Source: Verrucomicrobiales bacterium (GTDB lineage: Bacteria > Verrucomicrobiota > Verrucomicrobiia > Verrucomicrobiales > Verrucomicrobiaceae). From it: 5,549 nt of DNA. Shown piece by piece: positions 1 through 5,549 of this stretch. Every line of letters begins with the position of its first letter. The first letter of the stretch is position 1. The stretch covers positions 1 to 5,549 of the forward strand of contig DMMK01000350.1 of the NCBI GenBank assembly GCA_003453085.1, in the 5' to 3' direction. Below the pieces are notes generated by a model. That model was not told the origin of the DNA. It did no database searches and saw only the letters and a list, made by a program, of their open reading frames with translations. The position numbers and the translations under genes are program-made.

Positions 1-839
1 TCCTGCACGCTGAATTCGTAGCTCTCGGGCAGCTCCTTCCACTGCATTTCGACGGTTCCGCCCTGGGGGCTTCGCTGCACGGACTGCTGCAGCAGATTGG
101 CCCAGACGACCTGCAGCCAGGCCGGCACACAGGCGACCAGCGGCCAAATTTTAGGCTCCTGCATGCGCACCCCCATTTTCATGGCAGCGCGCTCCACCGT
201 CTGGCGGCCTGCCCAGGCCACCTGGCCCACATCCGCCAGTTCCTTGGGCTGGGGCTCCACCGTGGCCCGGGCCACCTGGCTGGTGCGTTCGATCAATTTC
301 AGAACCAACTGGGTGGAATCGTAAAGGGGCGTGGTCAGGGCGGCATCTTCTTCCGAATGGTCTGAGAGGATTTCCTTCAACAGCTCTGCCGTGGTAAAAA
401 TGCCGCTCAGGGGAGTGCGCAGGTCATGGCTGATGCGCCGTGCAAACGTCATCAGATCTCCCCGCAGACGGGCATTTTCTCGCAGCAACTCGTGCCTTTG
501 CACGGCGGCGTGGAAAACCTGGGCCAGCAGGGGAGCGTGCCAGTCTTCCTCAGGAATGACAGTCAGGGCGCTGCTGTGAAGGGTGCTGGCAAGAGCCACG
601 ACCGGCCCGTGGGGCAGCCCGTCTTCCTGGCCTGCCGTCAGGGCCAGTTCAAGCTCCTCCATCGTCGGCTCGATGAGAACGCGCAGGCAGCCGCCTGCGG
701 ACGGTGAATCCAAAAGGATCTCGTCCACACCCGCGACCTCCTTCACCGATAGGTGAGGATAAGCCCGCCCGATCCCGTCCATTGCAGCCCGGCGGGCCAC
801 GGCATTTCGCTCGGAGAACAGGAGGTAGGCGGTCGGCAT
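1..839 (-). CDS. Histidine kinase with N-terminal pseudo-receiver-like domain, 3' end cut by window edge
   Basis: The frame runs from an ATG at 839 to the left edge without a stop, giving 279 visible residues; the C-terminal ATPase part is missing. Residues about 1-110 have the size and alternating strand/helix pattern of a receiver domain, but without its catalytic residues: a Leu-Ile-Glu at 55-57 stands where strand 3 normally ends in the acceptor Asp, and Val-Ile-Pro-Glu-Glu at 94-98 stands where the conserved Lys-Pro is expected. A short helical linker (about 111-130) leads to a clear HisKA H-box, RRISHDLRTPLSGI at 134-147, with phospho-acceptor His138. The N-box region is WANLLQQSVQRSPQGG (246-261): the first Asn is present (248) but the Mg/ATP-binding Asn is Gln252. 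The gene lies 58 bases after the hybrid kinase on the same strand, probably in the same transcript. No convincing ribosome site precedes 839; the frame stays open upstream to a stop at 923-921 but offers no ATG, GTG or TTG. The kinase call is firm from the H-box; activity is uncertain. The pseudo-receiver call is inference from fold pattern. Confidence 0.87.
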   Translation of the reverse strand, partial: MPTAYLLFSERNAVARRAAMDGIGRAYPHLSVKEVAGVDEILLDSPSAGGCLRVLIEPTMEELELALTAGQEDGLPHGPVVALASTLHSSALTVIPEEDWHAPLLAQVFHAAVQRHELLRENARLRGDLMTFARRISHDLRTPLSGIFTTAELLKEILSDHSEEDAALTTPLYDSTQLVLKLIERTSQVARATVEPQPKELADVGQVAWAGRQTVERAAMKMGVRMQEPKIWPLVACVPAWLQVVWANLLQQSVQRSPQGGTVEMQWKELPESYEFSVQ

Positions 840-897
840 TTGAGTCTGTAAACTATGGTTCGCTTCTATTCGGCTACGGGCTCCTTTTTGCGCTTCA
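840..897. other. 58-base spacer between the two kinase genes
   Basis: On the minus strand the spacer contains an AGGAG at 885-881, preceded by an A-run, but no ATG, GTG or TTG lies at normal spacing in the downstream kinase frame; the kinase ATG at 839 is 41 bases further on. An 11-codon frame overlaps the hybrid-kinase stop (ATGA, 901-898) and ends with TAG at 868-866. No convincing promoter or hairpin terminator is visible, which fits read-through from the upstream genes. Confidence 0.5.
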
Positions 898-2946
898 TCA
901 TCGTGCAGAAGGCGACAAAGCTACCTGAATGGCTGCTTCCAAGGTTTGCACCTGAATAGGCTTGGTCAAGTGGGCCACGAAACCCGCTTCGGTGCTGCGG
1001 TCGATGTCACGGTCCATGCCATAGCCAGTTAGGGCGATGCCTTTCATGCAATGGCGGTCTGCCAGCTCCTGCATTAGGTCATAGCCGTTGCCATCCGGCA
1101 GGCCGATATCTGAGATCAGCAAATCGAAGCTTTCTCCCTTGGAGATCTGGCGCGCCTCCTCCAGGCTGGCGGCTGTGCTGACCGAATAGTTCCGCCTTTT
1201 CAGCAGATGCGCCAGGGCCGTGCGGGTGGGCTCGTGATCCTCGACCAAGAGAATCCGCACGGAGGTCCCAGACCTGATTTCCGCTCTTTCCTCCGGATCC
1301 GGGGTGTTCAAAGTGAGGCAAATGTCCGGGACAAGCGGTAGCCGAATGACGAAAATGGCCCCTTCACCAGGACCTTCGCTGCAGGCCTGGATCTGGCCAA
1401 AGTGGCTTTGCACAAGCATTTGGCTGATGGCGAGGCCCAGCCCCAGGCCGCCAAAGCGATGTGAGCCGCCATCCCCGGCGTGGTCCCCCTGGGCAAACGC
1501 ATTGAACACCCGCTCCAGTTCGGCCGGGGTCATGCCGATGCCCGTATCCACGATGCCGATCTCGATGACGTCATCCTCCAGGATCGTGCGTGTGGTCACC
1601 GTGATGCAGCCACCTTCAGGGGTGAATTTGACCGCGTTCTTCAGCACGTTCCAAAACACCTGCTGCAAGCGCACGGCATCGCCCAGAACGGTGTGGCCCG
1701 TGGCCTTCAATTGCTGCCGCAGGGAAAGATGCTTGGCATGGATCTCGGCGGCCACATTGGTCATCGCATCCGTCAGCACGGTGTGAATGTCCACCGGCAG
1801 CCGTTCGAGCGCCATCTTACCGCGGCTGATTCGGGTGATGTTCAGCAGGTCATCAATCAGCCTGGCTTCCAAATCCACATTTTTACGGATGGTCTCAAAG
1901 ACGGACCGCACATGCCCGGGCAGGGATTCATCATCCGCCGCATCGCTGGAGAGCAGCAGGATGGGATTCAGGGGGGTGCGCAGCTCATGCGACAACGCCG
2001 CCAGGAAATCATCTTTCGCCCGCGAGGCCGCCAGGGCTTCATCCCGGGCGTGTTCCAGCTCGATTTCCGCCGTCTTCCGGGCTGTCGTATCCGACATCAC
2101 CCCAATAAGCCCATGCACGGTGCCATCATGGCCGCGCTCAGGCACATAGACCACGCTCATCCAGCGAAGGCCCAGGATTTGAAAGGGAATTTCGATTTCA
2201 AACTCCACCCGCTCCCCTTGCAGCCCACGGTCCAGATAGGGATGAATGGCCTCAAAGGCCTGCTTTCCCATGATGTCCTGGATGTGATGGCCCACCACCT
2301 CTTCCGGTTCGCGGCCAAAGCGGCTGGCGTAGTGCCGGTTGACGAACTTGTAGCGGTAGTCGCGGTCGCAAAGTACCAGCAGGACGGCGGCATGGTCGGT
2401 GACGACACGAAGCTGGTTCTCGCTCTGCCGCAGCCGGGTCTCGGCAAGCAGGCGGTCGCTCATCTCCTTTTCCAGGCGCTGCACGTGGACCTGCAGTTCC
2501 TCGTTTTTATGGGCCAGTTCATGTCGCTGAGTTTCCAGCTCACGCTGGATGGCGGCTTTTTCCGTCGCATTTTCCACGGCCCGCCGCAGCACGATCGCGT
2601 TGGTGCCGCCTTTGGGCAGGAAGTCATGGGCACCGCTGCGTAGGGCTTCCACAGCCAGCTCCACCTCGTGATTTGAGGTGAGCATGACGATGCCAAAGGC
2701 ATTTTCACCATGGGTGCCGACAATCTTTTTCACCAGGCTCACGCCGTCGCTATCAGGCAGATTGAAGTCCAGAAGTACACAGTCGGGCCGGTTCGACTGT
2801 AGATGCTGCAGGGCCTGGGCCGCCGTCGAAACTTCGCTGACCACATAGGGGTTCTGCACGCCGCGTGTCAGATACCGGCGGAAGATCACACAGTCGGTCA
2901 GCGAATCATCCACAATCAGGACATGGAGCGGCGTGGAGGCGAGCAT
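898..2946 (-). CDS. Hybrid sensor histidine kinase, REC-PAS-HisKA-HATPase-REC
   Basis: Complete 682-residue cytoplasmic protein; no signal peptide or membrane segment is visible. REC1 spans about 7-125: acidic pair Asp13/Asp14 in LIVDDS, acceptor Asp60 in LLDFNLPDSDG, Thr90 in MLTS, Lys112 followed by Gly instead of the usual Pro. A charged helical, probably coiled-coil linker (about 126-178) leads to a PAS domain (about 178-290) ending in the typical DTTARK segment; no flavin-binding LOV motif is seen, so its ligand is unknown. HisKA: SHELRTPLNPI with His320, including the HExxT pattern linked to phosphatase activity in this family. HATPase: N-box NVLKNAVKFTPEGG (433-446, Asn437), G1 DTGIG (467-471), G2 GGLGLGLAIS (499-508). 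REC2 spans about 563-678: Glu569/Asp570 in LLVEDHE, acceptor Asp613 in LISDIGLPDGNG, Thr640, Lys662-Pro663. All catalytic residues are present, so it should autophosphorylate and pass phosphate to REC2; REC1 may be loaded by another kinase such as the phytochrome. The ATG at 2946 leads straight into REC1; the upstream sequence is pyrimidine-rich with no real Shine-Dalgarno. It starts 31 bases after the response regulator. The phosphorylation target is unknown. Confidence 0.96.
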   Translation of the reverse strand: MLASTPLHVLIVDDSLTDCVIFRRYLTRGVQNPYVVSEVSTAAQALQHLQSNRPDCVLLDFNLPDSDGVSLVKKIVGTHGENAFGIVMLTSNHEVELAVEALRSGAHDFLPKGGTNAIVLRRAVENATEKAAIQRELETQRHELAHKNEELQVHVQRLEKEMSDRLLAETRLRQSENQLRVVTDHAAVLLVLCDRDYRYKFVNRHYASRFGREPEEVVGHHIQDIMGKQAFEAIHPYLDRGLQGERVEFEIEIPFQILGLRWMSVVYVPERGHDGTVHGLIGVMSDTTARKTAEIELEHARDEALAASRAKDDFLAALSHELRTPLNPILLLSSDAADDESLPGHVRSVFETIRKNVDLEARLIDDLLNITRISRGKMALERLPVDIHTVLTDAMTNVAAEIHAKHLSLRQQLKATGHTVLGDAVRLQQVFWNVLKNAVKFTPEGGCITVTTRTILEDDVIEIGIVDTGIGMTPAELERVFNAFAQGDHAGDGGSHRFGGLGLGLAISQMLVQSHFGQIQACSEGPGEGAIFVIRLPLVPDICLTLNTPDPEERAEIRSGTSVRILLVEDHEPTRTALAHLLKRRNYSVSTAASLEEARQISKGESFDLLISDIGLPDGNGYDLMQELADRHCMKGIALTGYGMDRDIDRSTEAGFVAHLTKPIQVQTLEAAIQVALSPSAR

Positions 2947-2977
2947 GGCTGCTGGGCGGGGGAAGAAAGGGGCTGGG
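2947..2977. other. 31-base spacer, response regulator to hybrid kinase
   Basis: The minus-strand text upstream of the hybrid-kinase ATG is mostly C and T and offers no purine-rich ribosome site. It holds no hairpin or promoter that I can support. The short distance argues for co-transcription, and perhaps for ribosomes carried over from the upstream gene. Confidence 0.45.
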
Positions 2978-3478
2978 TCAGACTAACGAGGGTGCTTCGT
3001 CCGGCTTTTCCAAAACAGTGCCAGTGCGGACAGGTGAAGGCAGGCGCACGGCCTCCACCCAGTAGTCCACCAGCAGTTCAACGGCCCGCTTGAAGGCTGT
3101 GTAGTCTGTCTGTTTCACATGGTAGGAATTGGCCCCATGCTCATAGCACCACTCAATGTCTTGCGGGCTGCTGGAGGTGGAAAAGATGACCACTGGTGTG
3201 CGCTTCATCCGGGGGTGCTGCCTGACAGCACGCAAGACTTCTTTGCCATTGAGGCCGGGCAGGTTGAGGTCCAGCACAATGAGGGCTGGCAGTTCCGGCA
3301 GCGGCTTTTGAGGCAGCAGCGGGGCATTGAGCAGGGCAAGCACCTGCTCTGCGCTGACACAACGCTGCATTTTCACGGTGATATCCGGGCGCGCCCGCCG
3401 GACGATGCGCTCCAGGGCCGCATAATCTTCATCGCTGTCCTCAACGATGAGGAAAGATGGATGGGGGGATTCGCTCAT
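2978..3478 (-). CDS. Single-domain response regulator, phytochrome-partner (Rcp1-like)
   Basis: Complete 166-residue protein made of one receiver domain plus a C-terminal extension, with no DNA-binding or enzymatic output domain. Visible receiver residues: acidic pair Glu13/Asp14 in FLIVEDSDED, acceptor Asp70 in IVLDLNLPGLNG, Ser100/Thr101 after strand 4 (VVIFSTSSS) and Lys122 in YHVKQTDY, where Gln replaces the usual Pro after the Lys. The insertion of roughly ten residues between helix 2 and strand 3 (about 51-63) and the ending YWVEAVRLPSP (139-149) are features I associate with the Rcp family of regulators encoded beside cyanobacterial and bacterial phytochromes, where the C-terminal segment supports dimerisation. 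The tail after about 150 looks disordered. The start ATG overlaps the phytochrome stop as ATGA, and a weak AGGA lies about 12 bases upstream, so translation is probably coupled. The expected role is to accept phosphate from the phytochrome kinase and relay it through protein contact. Family call is strong from sequence plus context; the downstream partner is not shown. Confidence 0.95.
   Translation of the reverse strand: MSESPHPSFLIVEDSDEDYAALERIVRRARPDITVKMQRCVSAEQVLALLNAPLLPQKPLPELPALIVLDLNLPGLNGKEVLRAVRQHPRMKRTPVVIFSTSSSPQDIEWCYEHGANSYHVKQTDYTAFKRAVELLVDYWVEAVRLPSPVRTGTVLEKPDEAPSLV
3475..3478 (-). promoter_or_regulatory. ATGA stop/start overlap, likely translational coupling
   Basis: The phytochrome ends Asn-Val-Pro-TGA and the regulator begins with the ATG sharing three of those bases, read as ATGA on the minus strand. 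Such overlaps commonly let a terminating ribosome restart, giving a fixed ratio of sensor to regulator. The overlap is seen directly; coupling is inferred. Confidence 0.8.
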
Positions 3479-5549
3479 GGCACGTTGGGGTCCTGTTCGA
3501 GGGTGAAATAGAAGGTGGTTCCACTGCCAGATTTGGATTCAAGCCAGATGCGCCCGCCGTGCCTTTCGATGATTTTTTGGACAATCGTCAGACCTGCGCC
3601 GACACCGCCACCATACTCATCCCGACCGTGGAGTCGTTTGAAGATTTGGAAAACGAGCTGCCGATGCTCCTCGGCGATGCCGATGCCGTTGTCCCGCACG
3701 AAAAAGACCGGTGGGCTGTCCAGTTCCCCCGCCTGCCAGCCGATCTCAATTTCGGACTGCGGTTTGTCATTGTACTTGATGGCATTGCTGATGAGGTTGG
3801 ACATCACCTCGCTGAGGCGATCTGCATCGCCATTCACTTCAGGCAGAGGTCTTGGCACCGTGATGTGCGCCCCGCTTTCCTGAATGCGGGCAATGAGCAT
3901 GTCCTGGGCATCCTGAACGATGGTGTTCATGTCCACCCGCCGACCGTGGATCTCTCCCCGAGAGAGCCTGGAATAGTAAAGAAGGGAGTCGAGCAGGGTC
4001 TCCATGCGCTCCGTCAGCCGCATCATCGTGCGCAGGTAGCTGATGCCCTGCTCATCCAGTTGGTCGGCAAAGTCCTCGAGAAGGAAATTGGAATAATTGC
4101 TGATGCCGCGGAGCGGTTCCTTCAAATCATGCGAGGCCACGTAGGCGAAGGAGTCGAGCTGGCGGTTGCGCTCATCCAGCTCGGAGTTCAGCCGCACCAG
4201 TTGTTCGGCCCGGCGCACTTCGGTTTCCAGAATCGTCTGCCGCAAGATGCGGGCGGCATCGGTTTCGCAGGCCAGCCAGGGCCTGGATTTCCCCCGCACT
4301 TCTTCCTCCCAGAGCTCAAAGGATTTTCGCGGGGTGAGGCGGTCGCCATGCGGGCCGGTTTCCACAGCTTTGGTCGGATCGCCCGCCCAGTTCATGGTCT
4401 GCTTTTCTTCGGGGCGGAACCAAAAGAGGTAAGCCGGTGCCTGCCTAGAAAGACGTGCGGCCAGCACGCCGCTGGCTACAGAGGCCTGGCCTGCCCAGCC
4501 GGGAAAATGCCTGCCCAGATGGTCGGTGGCCCAGACGGCCGGATCCACCTTCTCCGCCAGCAGCAATGCCAGAGCATGGACGTCTTTTTCATCCGGCGTT
4601 TCGCCCCGCAAGTACACCGTGTCATTGAGCAGCAGCGCAGCACCGCCGGCCTCAATCCCGGCAAAGGTGTGGCCTGGACTCTGGATCAGCACAGGATGAA
4701 ATTCCGCCTGCATGGCCATGGCATCGGCGAGCAGGCGGTGCTCCTGGTGAAGGCGCAGCTTGTACTCGTGCTGCTCATCGCTTTCCTTGTTGCTGACCTG
4801 GAGCGAGAGCATGTGGGCCAGGAACTCGCAGGCCATGCGGGTGGTGTGGGAAACGTAACGCGGCGAATAATGATGGCAGGCGAACAATCCCCACAGCTCA
4901 TCCGCAATGACAATGGAAATGGACATGGAGGCCCCCACGCCCATGTTTTGCAGATACTCCGCGTGAATGGGGGACATGGAGCGGCTGACACAGTAGCTCA
5001 TGTCCAGCGGGGTGCCTGTATCGGGCCGCAAGGCCGGGACCAGGCCCACGGGCTGATACCTGACATCGGGATTCAGCCGGAGCTGGGACTTCACAAACAG
5101 GGCCCGTGCCTGCTTGGGAATGTCTGAAGCGGGATAATGCAGTCCCAGGTAGGACCCCAGGTCCTCACGCTTGGATTCGGCGATGACATGGCCGGAGGCA
5201 TCGTCCGCAAAACGGTACACCATGATGCGGTCAAACCCGGTGAACTGCCGCACATGCTCGGACGCCCGCTGGCAAAACTCCACCACGGAGCTGGTGCCCT
5301 GTAGCTGATTGAGCGTGTGCTTTAAAGAAACATAGACCTCCTCATGCACCATCGAGCCCTGGTCCGGCCACAGCTCCAGTTCCAGGATCAGCACGCCCTG
5401 GTAACGATGTACCAGGGCTTCAAAAACGAGTTCGCTGGGAACGATGCGCAGAGGCGGCAGATAGTGCGGCGCGGCCGCCAGTTGCTTGCCCAGGAAATGC
5501 TTCTGCAAGTAGGCCAGATCCGCCTCGGCGAGAAGCGAGTGCAGCGATG
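3475..5549 (-). CDS. bphP: Bacteriophytochrome histidine kinase (PAS-GAF-PHY-HisKA-HATPase), 5' end outside window
   Basis: Red/far-red photoreceptor kinase, cytoplasmic. The frame is open to the right edge, so the true start lies outside; 690 residues are visible (numbered from the first whole codon, 5547-5545) against about 750 usual for the family. A TTG at 5508 is therefore not the start. The end of the PAS domain covers about 1-62 (YQGVLILELE). The GAF domain (about 75-250) shows MVYRF (109-113), the PASDIP motif with Asp142, and SPIH at 192-195, where Ile replaces the Cys that holds phycocyanobilin in plant and cyanobacterial types; His195 and CHH (224-226) remain. This pattern predicts biliverdin attached to an N-terminal Cys, which is off the window. 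The PHY domain (about 255-435) has WAGDP (387-391) and the tongue motif PRKSF (406-410). HisKA: ASHDLKEPLRGI with His473. HATPase: N-box Asn584/Asn588, G1 DNGIG (619-623), G2 YGGGVGAGL (645-653), then GTTFYFTL near the end. All kinase residues are present. It is first in the visible operon and coupled to the response regulator, its likely substrate. Confidence 0.97.
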   Translation of the reverse strand, partial: SLHSLLAEADLAYLQKHFLGKQLAAAPHYLPPLRIVPSELVFEALVHRYQGVLILELELWPDQGSMVHEEVYVSLKHTLNQLQGTSSVVEFCQRASEHVRQFTGFDRIMVYRFADDASGHVIAESKREDLGSYLGLHYPASDIPKQARALFVKSQLRLNPDVRYQPVGLVPALRPDTGTPLDMSYCVSRSMSPIHAEYLQNMGVGASMSISIVIADELWGLFACHHYSPRYVSHTTRMACEFLAHMLSLQVSNKESDEQHEYKLRLHQEHRLLADAMAMQAEFHPVLIQSPGHTFAGIEAGGAALLLNDTVYLRGETPDEKDVHALALLLAEKVDPAVWATDHLGRHFPGWAGQASVASGVLAARLSRQAPAYLFWFRPEEKQTMNWAGDPTKAVETGPHGDRLTPRKSFELWEEEVRGKSRPWLACETDAARILRQTILETEVRRAEQLVRLNSELDERNRQLDSFAYVASHDLKEPLRGISNYSNFLLEDFADQLDEQGISYLRTMMRLTERMETLLDSLLYYSRLSRGEIHGRRVDMNTIVQDAQDMLIARIQESGAHITVPRPLPEVNGDADRLSEVMSNLISNAIKYNDKPQSEIEIGWQAGELDSPPVFFVRDNGIGIAEEHRQLVFQIFKRLHGRDEYGGGVGAGLTIVQKIIERHGGRIWLESKSGSGTTFYFTLEQDPNVP

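Noticed and set aside
846..852. TTTACA on the minus strand as a possible -35 box for the fourth kinase
   Set aside because: A matching -10 box would fall inside the gene, after its start codon, so this hexamer cannot drive the full-length gene; chance match in a slightly AT-richer spacer.
97..928. Several short plus-strand open frames in the left part of the window
   Set aside because: They lie opposite the fourth kinase, whose minus-strand frame is open from 839 to the edge and carries an H-box; the plus-strand translations look like noise.
1480..2643. A 387-codon open frame on the plus strand opposite the hybrid kinase
   Set aside because: It has no recognisable domain and a His/Gln/Gly-rich composition typical of an antisense shadow; the opposite strand has every expected kinase motif.
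3457..5127. A 556-codon open frame on the plus strand opposite the phytochrome
   Set aside because: It is antisense to a phytochrome with clear motifs throughout, its translation shows no family motif, and long antisense frames are expected in GC-rich coding DNA.
5506..5508. TTG as start codon of the phytochrome
   Set aside because: The frame continues open to the window edge with PAS-like sequence, and starting at the TTG would remove most of the PAS domain needed for a working phytochrome.

Overview
All four recognisable genes in this 5.5-kb window lie on the minus strand, and all encode two-component signalling proteins. In transcription order, from high to low coordinates, they are: (1) a bacteriophytochrome light-sensing histidine kinase whose N-terminus runs off the right edge; (2) a small stand-alone response regulator of the phytochrome-partner (Rcp1-like) type, whose ATG overlaps the phytochrome stop by four bases; (3) a 682-residue hybrid kinase with the order receiver-PAS-HisKA-HATPase-receiver; (4) a second non-phytochrome histidine kinase whose C-terminus runs off the left edge. 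The gaps are -4, 31 and 58 bases. No promoter or terminator is visible inside the window, so one transcript is likely, with its promoter beyond base 5549.

Functionally the window reads as a red/far-red light signalling cassette. The phytochrome has the PAS (partial), GAF and PHY photosensory core and a canonical HisKA/HATPase module. It should phosphorylate the coupled Rcp-like regulator, which has no DNA-binding output domain and must act through protein contacts or phosphotransfer. The hybrid kinase has a receiver at each end, so it could take input phosphate at the N-terminal receiver and carry its own output on the C-terminal one. The fourth protein is the oddest. Its N-terminal domain looks like a receiver that has lost the phosphorylation residues (Glu where the acceptor Asp should be), and its N-box has Gln in place of the key Asn although the phospho-acceptor His box is intact. 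The wiring between these proteins is inference; the domain calls rest on visible motifs.

The DNA is GC-rich, densely coding and has weak Shine-Dalgarno sequences. A free-living Gram-negative is plausible. The protein style is compatible with Verrucomicrobiota, Planctomycetota or similar groups, but nothing here fixes the taxon. I see no RNA gene, mobile element, CRISPR array or substantial repeat. Long open frames on the plus strand are antisense shadows of the kinases.
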